Below, piece by piece: positions 21,387 through 27,352 of a stretch of DNA of 38,180 nt. Within the stretch, counting starts at the first letter, position 1. Each line of letters starts with the position of its first letter. The DNA is from Pseudomonadota bacterium. Lineage in GTDB: Bacteria > Pseudomonadota > Gammaproteobacteria > Xanthomonadales > Rhodanobacteraceae. The translations under genes were made by a program, and so were the position numbers. Below the pieces are notes generated by a model. The model was not told where the DNA came from. It worked only from the letters and a program-made list of their open reading frames with translations, and ran no database searches. The stretch lies in contig JAJYTR010000019.1 in NCBI GenBank assembly GCA_021792975.1, forward strand, positions 1-38,180, given 5' to 3'.

Positions 21387-21977
21387 GTGGCCGACACCCT
21401 CGCCGCACCCGCGCAGCATGTCCTCGTGGTGCGCGGCAGCCGCTTCGTCGCCGACGCCGCGCCCATCGCCGATGCCGATGCCGCGGCACACTGGCTGGCG
21501 GCACACCATCTGGACGCGGCCACGCACAATGCCTGGGCCTGGCGCTGCGGCGCGCGCTATCGCAGCAGCGACGACGGCGAGCCCGGCGGCAGCGCCGGGC
21601 GGCCGCTCCTGGCCGCGATCGACGGCCAGGGACTGGACCAGGTGGTGGTGCGCGTGGCGCGCTGGTTCGGCGGCATCAAGCTGGGCGTGGGCGGACTGGT
21701 GCGCGCCTATGGCGGCTGCGCGGCCGCCTGCCTGCGCCCGGCGCCGCGGCGGCCGCTGCGCGCGCAGGTGCGCCTGCGGGTGCGGCTGGATGCGGCCGCG
21801 CGTGCGCGTCTGTACGCGCAACTGGCACGCTTCGAGGCATGCGCCGGCAGCGGCGGCGAAGACCCGATCCTGACGCTGCCCGCCGACCGCCGGGACGAGC
21901 TGGTCGCCTGGCTGGCCGCGCTGACGCGCGGTGCGGCCCGCTGCGAGATCCTCGACGCGGAGGACGACACCGGCTGA
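21387..21977 (+). CDS. IMPACT/YigZ family protein
   Basis: This 196-residue cytoplasmic protein starts with GTG one base after the aldehyde dehydrogenase stop. The N-terminal IMPACT domain (about 1-115) shows SRFVADAAPIADADAA, THNAWAWRCG, the hallmark RSSDDGEPGGSAGRPLL and VVRVARWFGGIKLGVGGL. A short C-terminal DUF1949-like ferredoxin-fold domain (about 125-190) follows. The eukaryotic member IMPACT dampens GCN2 kinase activation. The bacterial YigZ proteins have no firmly established role, although a link to translation or nucleic acid binding has been proposed from structure. Nothing odd is seen. The start is also supported by family alignment (MADTLAAPAQH in place of the usual MPDTL-type opening). 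Confidence 0.9.
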   Translation: MADTLAAPAQHVLVVRGSRFVADAAPIADADAAAHWLAAHHLDAATHNAWAWRCGARYRSSDDGEPGGSAGRPLLAAIDGQGLDQVVVRVARWFGGIKLGVGGLVRAYGGCAAACLRPAPRRPLRAQVRLRVRLDAAARARLYAQLARFEACAGSGGEDPILTLPADRRDELVAWLAALTRGAARCEILDAEDDTG

Positions 21978-22028
21978 GGATGCACCGGGCCCGCCGGCTA
22001 CACTGCGGCGTCCCCATCCGGCCAGCCC

Positions 22029-23792
22029 ATGGATCCGACCTACCGTCCCGCCGGACGCAATCCGCGTGCCCTGCTGCAACTGTGGCCGTACGTGCGGCCG
22101 CAACGCGCGCTGGCGCTGGGCTGGCTGCTGTTCCTGGCCCTCTCCTCGGGCTCCACGCTGGCGCTGCCCTACGGCGTGCGGCTGATGATCGATCATGGCT
22201 TCAGTCACGGCGATCCGGCTGCGCTCAACCGCAGCTTCATCGTGCTGTTCGCCATTGCGCTGGTGCTGGCGCTGGCCACCGCCGGCCGCTATTTCTGCAT
22301 CACCCTGCTGGGCGAGCGCGCCATCACCGCGCTGCGCGATCGCCTGTACGCGCATCTGATCGGGCAGGACGTGAGCTTCTTCGAGCGCCTGCGCGTGGGC
22401 GAGGTGATCTCGCGCCTGGGCACCGACACCCAGGTGGTGCAGGACATGCTGGGTTCGGGCGTCTCGGTGGCCTTGCGCAGCAGCGTCACCCTGCTGGGCT
22501 CGGCGGCGCTGATGGTATGGACGCAGCCGCGCCTGGCCGGGCTGACCGCGCTGGTGATCCCGGGCGTGATCCTGCCCATCCTGCTGTTCGGCCGGCGCGT
22601 GCAGCGGCTCAGCCGCAGTAACCAGGACCGCATCGCCGATACCGCCGCCATCGCCAACGAGACCCTCAACGCCGCCAGCACGGTCAAGGCCTATGCGCGC
22701 GAGCGCATCGAGGCGGGGCGCTACCGGGCCGCCCTGCTGGACGCGCTGCGCAGCGCGCAGCGTCGCATCGGCACCCGTGCCGGGCTTACCGCCACCGTGA
22801 TCGTGCTGGTGTTCGGGGCGGTGACGCTGGTGCTGTGGACGGGTGCCCGCGAAGTGGTCACCGGCGGGCTTTCCGCCGGCGTGCTGGGACAGTTCGTGCT
22901 GTACGCGGTGTTCGCCGCGGGCGCCGTGGGCGCGCTGGCCGAAACCTGGGGCGAGGTGCAGCGCGCCGCGGGCGCGATGGAGCGCATCGACGAACTGCTG
23001 GCCGAACGGCCGCGGGTGGTGGCGCCCGTGCAGCCGCGGCGACTGCCCGCGCCGGTGCACGGCGCCATCCGCTTCGCCGGCGTGACCTTCCACTATCCCT
23101 CGCGCCCGGATACGCCCGCGCTGCAGGGATTCACGCTGCGCGTGGACCCGGGCGAGACGGTGGCGCTGGTCGGCCCCTCCGGTGCCGGCAAGACCACCGT
23201 CTTGCAGCTGCTGCTGCGGTTCCACGACCCGCAGCAGGGCAGCGTCACGCTGGACGGCGTGGACCTGCGCGAGCTGGACCCGGTGGAACTGCGCGGCAGC
23301 ATCGCCCTGGTGCCGCAGGAGCCGGTGATCTTCCACGCCAGCGCCGCCGACAACATCCGCTTCGGACGCAGCGAGGCGGGCGAGGCGGACGTGATCGCAG
23401 CCGCGCGCGCTGCCGAGGCCGATGGCTTCATCCGCGACCTGCCGCAGGGCTATGCCATGCCGCTGGGCGAACGCGGCGCGCGGCTTTCAGGCGGGCAGAA
23501 GCAGCGCATCGCCATTGCCCGCGCCCTGCTCAAGAACGCACCCGTGCTGCTGCTGGACGAGGCCACCGCCAGCCTCGACGCGCAGTCGGAAGCCGCGATC
23601 CAGCGCGCGCTGGCGCGGCTCTACCACGGCCAGACGACGCTGGTCATCGCGCACCGGCTGGCGACCGTGCAGCGCGCCGACCGCATCGTGGTGATGGATG
23701 CCGGCCGCATCGTCGCCGAGGGCACGCACGAGGCGCTGCTGGCCCAGGGCGGCCTGTATGCCGATCTTGCGCGGCTGCAACTGCTGGCCTGA
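22029..23792 (+). CDS. ABC exporter with fused permease and ATPase (MsbA/BmrA-like)
   Basis: This is a 587-residue half-transporter that would work as a homodimer in the inner membrane. Six transmembrane helices (about 20-310) form a type IV exporter domain with the coupling region ERLRVGEVISRLGTDTQVVQD. The ATPase domain (about 345-587) has Walker A GPSGAGKTT, Q-loop VPQEPVIF, signature LSGGQKQRIAIARALL, Walker B VLLLDEATASLD and switch His in VIAHRLAT. It fits the MsbA-related ATP-binding/permease subfamily common in Proteobacteria, whose substrates (lipid or drug) are generally unproven. It lies 51 bp after the IMPACT-family gene. No regulator or accessory protein is adjacent. Confidence 0.92.
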   Translation: MDPTYRPAGRNPRALLQLWPYVRPQRALALGWLLFLALSSGSTLALPYGVRLMIDHGFSHGDPAALNRSFIVLFAIALVLALATAGRYFCITLLGERAITALRDRLYAHLIGQDVSFFERLRVGEVISRLGTDTQVVQDMLGSGVSVALRSSVTLLGSAALMVWTQPRLAGLTALVIPGVILPILLFGRRVQRLSRSNQDRIADTAAIANETLNAASTVKAYARERIEAGRYRAALLDALRSAQRRIGTRAGLTATVIVLVFGAVTLVLWTGAREVVTGGLSAGVLGQFVLYAVFAAGAVGALAETWGEVQRAAGAMERIDELLAERPRVVAPVQPRRLPAPVHGAIRFAGVTFHYPSRPDTPALQGFTLRVDPGETVALVGPSGAGKTTVLQLLLRFHDPQQGSVTLDGVDLRELDPVELRGSIALVPQEPVIFHASAADNIRFGRSEAGEADVIAAARAAEADGFIRDLPQGYAMPLGERGARLSGGQKQRIAIARALLKNAPVLLLDEATASLDAQSEAAIQRALARLYHGQTTLVIAHRLATVQRADRIVVMDAGRIVAEGTHEALLAQGGLYADLARLQLLA

Positions 23793-23798
23793 CGCGGC

Positions 23799-23813
23799 GG
23801 CCCGGCACGGGCC
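23799..23813 (+). terminator. Short hairpin after the ABC exporter gene
   Basis: GGCCCG and CGGGCC pair around a GCA loop 6 bp after the stop of the exporter gene. No T-run follows, so termination is only a possibility. It sits just before the mobile patch. Confidence 0.3.
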
Positions 23814-23900
23814 TGCATGGCGGCGCCCCGGACGCAGCGCGATCCGGGCCTTTCCCGATAAACTGCGCTAACTCGGCGCTACGCGTCGTCGAGAAACAGC

Positions 23901-23928
23901 GACTCACTCAAACAAATCTGAGTGAGTC
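23901..23928. repeat. 10-bp inverted repeat at the end of the IstB remnant
   Basis: GACTCACTCA (23901-23910) and TGAGTGAGTC (23919-23928) are exact inverse complements around the 8-nt loop AACAAATC. The stop codon of the IstB frame lies in the left arm. It could be the transcription end of the old transposition operon or a leftover of an insertion-sequence end. Confidence 0.5.
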
Positions 23929-24315
23929 CCCGTCCTGATGAACTCGACGCTGGAGATCATCAGCGTGAACGACACGGTCCAGGATCACGTCAGCGATCGT
24001 GGCTTCGCCGAGATAAGCATGCCAGTTCGCCACGGGTAGCTGCGAGGTGATGACGACAGCCGACTTCCCGACGCAATCATCGATGACTTCGAGCAGATCC
24101 TGACGCCCTTGATCGCCGATGGGCGCAACCGCCCAGTCGTCCAGAATCAGCAGTGAGGTTCGGGCCAGTTGTTCACGCAACTTGGGCAGCGTGCCACTTG
24201 CGCGGGCGAGTTCAAGCCCCTCGAGCAATCGGGGTAGCCGGGTGTACTGCACGACCAGTCCGCGACGTGCTGCCTGCATGCCAAAATCGCGAGGCGCGGA
24301 GGTCTTGTAGATCAC
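23908..24315 (-). pseudogene. istB: Truncated IstB-like IS21-family helper ATPase
   Basis: The open frame encodes 135 residues. From about residue 13 it matches the C-terminal half of IS21 helper ATPases: YTRLPRLLEGLELARASG, the Walker B LLILDDWAVAPI, then VVITSQLPVANWHAYLGEATIADVILDR. Full IstB is about 250 residues. The N-terminal half, including the P-loop, is missing, and the first dozen residues here do not belong to the family. The region just before GDSLRF is also altered relative to relatives. No transposase (IstA) partner is left. GC content and codon use are lower than in neighbouring genes, consistent with foreign origin. The gene is almost certainly inactive. Confidence 0.8.
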
Positions 24316-24368
24316 GGGCGGGCTGCCTAATCGCTGCTAACCTGCCGCCTCACGTCCGCATGGCGTAG

Positions 24369-24583
24369 GCGATCCCCCAGACCTTCGAGCGCGCCGCGAA
24401 GCGCTCGAGCATCGAGGATCTGCACTTCCACGACCTGCGGCATGAGGCCGTCTCGCGCTTGGCCGAGAAGCTGCCCAATCTGATCGAGCGGGCGGCCGTT
24501 ACCGGGCACAAGGACCTGCGCATGTTCAAGCGGTACCACCCCCCCCCCCCCCCGCCGCGGATCTAGCCAAAAAGCTCGGTTGA
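24369..24583 (+). pseudogene. C-terminal remnant of a tyrosine site-specific integrase
   Basis: Reading in frame from 24369 (right after an in-frame TAG at 24366) gives the end of a phage/island integrase: AIPQTFERAAKRSSIEDL, then FHDLRHEAVSRLAEKLP, AAVTGHKDLRMFKRYH. These hold the conserved HxLRH, GH and nucleophile Tyr motifs. The last residues DLAKKLG and a TGA (24581-24583) follow, but in another frame: the C15 run at 24539-24553 shifts the reading so that the original frame ends early at 24564-24566. The N-terminal two thirds are absent and there is no start codon. It is a fossil that marks past integration near tRNA-Val. Confidence 0.75.
24539..24553. repeat. C15 homopolymer in the integrase remnant
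   Basis: Fifteen consecutive C residues lie between the KRYH and DLAKKLG codons of the integrase remnant. With 15 Cs the two parts are out of frame; 13 or 16 would join them. Such a tract could be slippage-prone, or its length could be a sequencing or assembly error. Confidence 0.85.
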
Positions 24584-24690
24584 GCCACCGTCTCCCGCCC
24601 ACCGGGTGAACCGCGCCCCGGCGGATGGCGTGCGGTACGATCAGTCGCGGGCGGCTGTCGCAGTGATGGTTCCGCTTGTGTCGTGGCCCG

Positions 24691-24720
24691 GATGTACATA
24701 CCATGGACATGCCAAACCAA
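24691..24720 (+). promoter_or_regulatory. Possible operator/promoter region of the small two-gene module
   Basis: ATGTACAT and CCATGG, two short perfect palindromes, lie next to each other, with a repeat of the type (G)ACAT spaced one helical turn apart, just ahead of the gene at 24732. TACATA could act as a -10. If the downstream protein is a ribbon-helix-helix regulator, this is where it would autoregulate. Weak evidence. Confidence 0.25.
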
Positions 24721-24731
24721 AGAGGTTGACC

Positions 24732-25031
24732 GTGAACGCCGCCATCGAACGCATCGTGGTGCAGGCCACCACACAGGAAAAGCGCGCCATAGTCGCCAAG
24801 GCCAAGAAGCTCGACATGACCGTCTCGGAACTGATGCGCAGCGGTGCACAGGCGTACCTGCCGGCCGACGCCGACCTCGTCGCCCTGGCCGAGGCGGCCC
24901 AGGCCTCCGCCCGACGCTCCATGGCTGCGATGGATGATGCATTTGCGCGCATCGCTGCGAGCAACGCGCGCATCGAGGCGATGGAAGCGGCCGCCAAGGC
25001 GCCGGCATCCCGTCGCGGCCACACGCCGTAA
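24732..25031 (+). CDS. Small ribbon-helix-helix-like protein with a coiled-coil tail, function unknown
   Basis: This is a 99-residue protein. The N-terminal part (about 4-45) has a short beta strand (IERIVVQAT) followed by two helices (QEKRAIVAKAKKLDMT, VSELMRSGAQAYL). This pattern fits ribbon-helix-helix proteins of mobile elements, such as mobilisation accessory proteins or antitoxins. The rest is an Ala-rich helix likely to form a coiled coil. I choose the GTG at 24732 because AGAGG precedes it and the frame to the left looks non-coding. It overlaps the following gene by one base (TAATG), so they form a coupled pair. It lies between the integrase remnant and tRNA-Val, so it may belong to the old island. 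I do not recognise a specific family. Confidence 0.6.
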   Translation: MNAAIERIVVQATTQEKRAIVAKAKKLDMTVSELMRSGAQAYLPADADLVALAEAAQASARRSMAAMDDAFARIAASNARIEAMEAAAKAPASRRGHTP

Positions 25032-25231
25032 TGGGCGGCGCACAGACGATCTGGAATGCGCTCACCACGATCATCCAGATGGAGGGGCGGGTGACGCAGC
25101 AGGCGCAATTGCTGACCGCGCAACAAGCCAAGATCGAGACCCTCACTGAGCGCGTCATCCGCCTCGAAGCGCAGATGGAGATGCTGCTGATCGGCGCCGG
25201 CGCCAAGTCGCCGAGCAAGCGACTGAGGTGA
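25031..25231 (+). CDS. Small coiled-coil protein, partner of the preceding gene
   Basis: This 66-residue protein starts with an ATG that shares its first base with the last base of the upstream stop codon. The sequence is helical, with heptad-like spacing in QLLTAQQAKIETLTERVIRL and EAQMEMLLIG, and a basic C-terminus (KSPSKRLR). No enzyme motif or membrane segment is present. The tight coupling to the gene before it suggests the two proteins interact through their coiled coils. Function unknown. The gene ends 51 bp before the tRNA-Val terminator, which is read from the other strand. Confidence 0.55.
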   Translation: MGGAQTIWNALTTIIQMEGRVTQQAQLLTAQQAKIETLTERVIRLEAQMEMLLIGAGAKSPSKRLR

Positions 25232-25281
25232 CTGTTGTCGCGTGTTTGAAGTTGATCAATTTGCTGCACTACCATCCGGGC

Positions 25282-25311
25282 AAGAAATAAGGCCCGATTC
25301 GAGGTCGGGCC
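25282..25311 (-). terminator. Intrinsic terminator of tRNA-Val
   Basis: On the minus strand, GGCCCGA and TCGGGCC form a 7-bp stem (25291-25311) followed by the T-rich TTATTTCTT (to 25282). It lies 19 bp past the tRNA 3' end and is correctly oriented for it. Confidence 0.8.
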
Positions 25312-25329
25312 TATCGTCGAGTGATCGAA

Positions 25330-25404
25330 TGGTGGGCGGTACAGGGTTCGAACCTGTGACCCCTGCCGTGTGAAAGCAGTGCTCTACCGCTGAGCTAACC
25401 GCCC
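25330..25404 (-). tRNA. tRNA-Val (anticodon CAC)
   Basis: The minus strand folds as a complete 75-nt tRNA with encoded CCA (25330-25332). The acceptor stem is GGGCGGT/ACCGCCC, the D arm GCTC...GAGC and the anticodon stem CTGCT/GGCAG (one G-T pair). The loop TTCACAC gives anticodon CAC, and the T arm is ACAGG-TTCGAAC-CCTGT. It decodes GUG, a frequent codon in this GC-rich genome. The promoter and terminator are both visible. Its 3' end faces the integrase remnant, the usual polarity for an integration site, but no duplicated 3' tRNA segment is seen on the far side in this window. Confidence 0.96.
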
Positions 25405-25419
25405 GTCGCGAAGGCGCGC

Positions 25420-25448
25420 AGTGTACGGAGCGCGGGTGGAACGGTCAA
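25420..25448 (-). promoter_or_regulatory. Promoter of tRNA-Val
   Basis: TTGACC (25443-25448, minus strand) and TACACT (25420-25425) are separated by exactly 17 nt. The -10 lies 15 bp upstream of the mature tRNA 5' end. Confidence 0.75.
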
Positions 25449-25475
25449 CGCGCTCCCGCCGTCTGACCGCGGTCA

Positions 25476-25504
25476 TTGGCGCCCGTCGCCGCGCCACCTA
25501 TGAT
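25476..25504 (+). promoter_or_regulatory. Promoter of the 82-residue protein gene
   Basis: TTGGCG (25476-25481) and TATGAT (25499-25504) with a 17-nt spacer lie 32 bp before the start codon. It is divergent from the tRNA-Val promoter. Confidence 0.6.
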
Positions 25505-25536
25505 CGCCGTACACCGGCGCTGCGCCGGAACGGGGA

Positions 25537-25785
25537 ATGCGTATGCAACGCTGGGTCAAGCTGCCGGACGGACGTTTCCTCGACGCCGCACGCGTGGTGC
25601 TGATCGGCAAGCCCGAGCGGTTCCAGCGCCTGGACGAGGAGGGCAACGACCTTGGTCCGGCGGTGCTGGTGAACCTGGGGCTGGACGCCGAGCGCGAGCA
25701 CCAGATCGCCGTCGCGGGCACCCACGAGGAGATCGCAGCGCTGTTGAAGGCGTTGATGGGCGTGGCCGGCAACAACGGCGCGTGA
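25537..25785 (+). CDS. Small conserved-looking protein of unknown function
   Basis: This is an 82-residue soluble protein with no signal peptide. It opens with RWVKLPDGRFLDAARVVLIGKP, a beta-rich pattern, and ends in a helix (THEEIAALLKALMGV). I do not recognise the family. The start could be the ATG at 25537 or the one at 25543 (MQRWVKL); GGGGA precedes the first. It has its own candidate promoter and lies between tRNA-Val and the fluoride riboswitch of crcB. Since the riboswitch begins 38 bp after its stop, transcripts from its promoter could run into the riboswitch, but no role in fluoride response can be claimed. Confidence 0.6.
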   Translation: MRMQRWVKLPDGRFLDAARVVLIGKPERFQRLDEEGNDLGPAVLVNLGLDAEREHQIAVAGTHEEIAALLKALMGVAGNNGA

Positions 25786-25822
25786 ACTTTCGGGAATGCG
25801 TCCGGTCCAAACGGACGACGAC

Positions 25823-25890
25823 GGGAGAAGGCATGCCTCCCGGCCCCATGGCCGAACCACCTTCGCGGTTGATGATGCCTGCCGTGCCGG
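25823..25890 (+). promoter_or_regulatory. Fluoride riboswitch (crcB motif) upstream of crcB
   Basis: The aptamer is recognised from its pairing scheme. Stem GGGAG (25823-25827)/CTCCC (25837-25841) encloses a loop with GGCAT (25830-25834). That loop forms the pseudoknot with ATGCC (25875-25879) in the conserved TGATGATGCCT segment. The second hairpin is AACC...GGTT (25855-25870). An extra small hairpin CGGCC/GGCCG (25841-25854) is inserted between them. The downstream arm overlaps the terminator at 25878-25915. Fluoride binding would hold ATGCC in the pseudoknot, block the terminator and turn on crcB. The class is firmly established; this member is called from sequence only. Confidence 0.88.
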
Positions 25891-25915
25891 CCACCCCGGC
25901 GCGGCGGGTTTTTTT
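25878..25915 (+). terminator. Riboswitch-controlled intrinsic terminator before crcB
   Basis: A 13-bp stem (25878-25890 with 25896-25908, two G-T pairs) closes a CCACC loop and is followed by seven Ts (25909-25915). Its left arm starts inside the pseudoknot strand of the aptamer, so the two structures exclude each other. Confidence 0.88.
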
Positions 25916-25951
25916 GCGGGTGGAATCCGGCCGCGCCTGGCGCAGAGGAGC

Positions 25952-26341
25952 ATGATGAACTGGGGCATCTGGGGAGGCATCGCCGTCGGTGCCGTGCTGG
26001 GCGCCTGGCTGCGCTACGGCTTCGCCCTGCTGCTGAACCCGGTCTTTCCCACCCTGCCGCTGGGCACGGTGGCGGCCAATCTGCTGGGCGGCTTCCTGAT
26101 GGGCATCGCCATCAGCAATTTTCCCCCGTACATGGGCCTGCCGGTGGAGATGCGCCTGGCGTTCGCCACCGGATTCCTGGGCGGGCTGACCACCTTTTCC
26201 ACCTTCACCGCCGAGTCGGTGACGCTGTGGCTGCGCGAGCAATGGGGGTGGGCGCTCGCGCACACCGCGGTGCATCTGCTGGGCTCGATCGCGCTGTGCC
26301 TGGCCGGCATCGGCCTGGGGCGCCTGCTGACGCGGCATTGA
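25952..26341 (+). CDS. crcB: Fluoride ion channel/exporter CrcB (Fluc)
   Basis: This 129-residue inner-membrane protein has four transmembrane helices and works as an antiparallel dimer that lets fluoride leave the cell. Family signatures are present: GAVLGAWLRYGF, PLGTVAANLLGGFLMG and FATGFLGGLTTFSTFT, which carry the pore Asn, Phe and Thr/Ser residues. Two adjacent ATGs (25952 and 25955) are possible starts; GAGGAG is better spaced for the second. It is a single full-length gene, so the dual-topology homodimer form applies. It is controlled by the upstream fluoride riboswitch and followed after 12 bp by the DUF190 gene. Confidence 0.96.
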   Translation: MMNWGIWGGIAVGAVLGAWLRYGFALLLNPVFPTLPLGTVAANLLGGFLMGIAISNFPPYMGLPVEMRLAFATGFLGGLTTFSTFTAESVTLWLREQWGWALAHTAVHLLGSIALCLAGIGLGRLLTRH

Positions 26342-26353
26342 GAGGAGGAGGCG

Positions 26354-26683
26354 ATGAACGGCTGCGCACTGCGTTTCTACATGCACGAGAACCAGAAGCA
26401 TCGGGGCAAGCTGCTGTACGAGTGGCTGCTCGAGCAGGCCAAGCGCGACGGCATCCACGGCGGCTCGGCATTCCGCGCCATCGCCGGGTTCGGCCGGCAC
26501 GGGCGCCTGCACGAACAGACGTTTTTCGAGCTGGCGGCCGACCTCACCGTCCTGGTCGAATTCGTGGTCACGCGGGAAGAAGCCGACCGGCTGATCGCCC
26601 TGGCCGAGGAAGACCAGGCGCCGCTGTTCTACAGCCGCTACCAGGTCGAGTTCGGCGTCACCGTGCCGCATCCGGCCAAGTGA
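26354..26683 (+). CDS. DUF190 family protein, fluoride-operon partner
   Basis: This 109-residue soluble protein of the DUF190/UPF0166 family shows LRFYMHENQKHRGKLLYEWL, GGSAFRAIAGFGRHGRLHE and a C-terminal TREEADRLIAL segment. The fold resembles GlnB-like small trimers, so a ligand-sensing or regulatory role is often assumed but unproven. It is second in the riboswitch-controlled operon, 12 bp after crcB with an AGAGGAGGAGG site, and its stop overlaps the next start (TGATG). DUF190 genes often accompany crcB in bacteria, which supports a role in fluoride handling. No metal-binding or catalytic motif is obvious. Confidence 0.88.
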   Translation: MNGCALRFYMHENQKHRGKLLYEWLLEQAKRDGIHGGSAFRAIAGFGRHGRLHEQTFFELAADLTVLVEFVVTREEADRLIALAEEDQAPLFYSRYQVEFGVTVPHPAK

Positions 26684-27339
26684 TGCGGCGCATCGCCGCG
26701 ATGCGGGAGACCACCGTGGGCCTCGAAATCCTGCTGATCCGTCACGGCGAGGTGCCCGGCATCGATCCGCCGCGCTTTCGCGGACGCCAGGACCTGCAGT
26801 TGACCGGTCGCGGCCGGGCCCAGGCGCGCGCCATCGGCGACTGGGTGCGCGGCCATTTCGAACTGGACGCGGTGTACTCGAGCCCGCTGTCGCGCTGCAT
26901 CGATACCGCGCAGGCCATCGCCGCGCCCCTGGGCCTCGCGGTGGAGACCTGTGCGGAGATCAGCGACACCGACTACGGGCGCTGGACCGGCCTGAGCCAC
27001 CCACAGGCGGCGGCCCGCGACCCGGAAATCTATCGCGCATGGAAGCACGACCCCGGCATCCATCCGCCGCCCGACGGCGAGACCCTGCGCCAGGTCGAGG
27101 TGCGCGCCGCCGGCGCCCTGAACGGCATCCGCCGCCGCCACCCGGCCGGCGCGGTGGCGATGGTCACCCACGACGCGGTGATCCGCGCGCTGGTGTTGCA
27201 CCTGCTGCAGGCGCCGCTGACGCACTACGGCGTGCTGAGGCAGGATCCGTGCGCCGTGAACCGGATCGAATGGCGGGAGGACGGCAGCCCGGTGGTCGCC
27301 CTGCTCAACAGCACCGCGCATCTGGCCGGAGCGGCGTGA
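26683..27339 (+). CDS. Histidine phosphatase family protein (phosphoglycerate mutase-like)
   Basis: This 218-residue cytoplasmic phosphatase has the phospho-His motif LLIRHGE near residue 20, the second Arg region SSPLSRCIDTAQA, the catalytic Glu segment EISDTDYGRWTGLS and the late His in VTHDAVIRAL. It most resembles CobC-like alpha-ribazole phosphatase or broad-specificity phosphatases, but no cobalamin genes are nearby. The start overlaps the DUF190 stop, so it belongs to the fluoride operon. Fluoride inhibits several phosphoryl-transfer enzymes, so a replacement or repair role is possible (inference). A second ATG at 26701 is an alternative start. Confidence 0.85.
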   Translation: MRRIAAMRETTVGLEILLIRHGEVPGIDPPRFRGRQDLQLTGRGRAQARAIGDWVRGHFELDAVYSSPLSRCIDTAQAIAAPLGLAVETCAEISDTDYGRWTGLSHPQAAARDPEIYRAWKHDPGIHPPPDGETLRQVEVRAAGALNGIRRRHPAGAVAMVTHDAVIRALVLHLLQAPLTHYGVLRQDPCAVNRIEWREDGSPVVALLNSTAHLAGAA

Positions 27340-27352
27340 GCACGCGCCTCAC
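27336..27352. terminator. Short hairpin spanning both stop codons of convergent operons
   Basis: GTGAG and CTCAC pair around a 7-nt loop and include the stop codons of the phosphatase gene (+) and the last gene of the Ehr-like operon (-). Only 9 bp separate these two genes. The 5-bp stem without a T-run makes it a weak terminator candidate. Confidence 0.25.

Noticed and set aside
23793-23907. A second copy of the tRNA-Val 3' end marking the far border of an island
   Set aside because: The GGTTCGAAC-type T-arm sequence of the tRNA does not recur in this stretch.
24327-25043. A 238-residue frame on the minus strand across the mobile patch
   Set aside because: It is antisense to the integrase remnant and the small protein gene and shows no recognisable domain.
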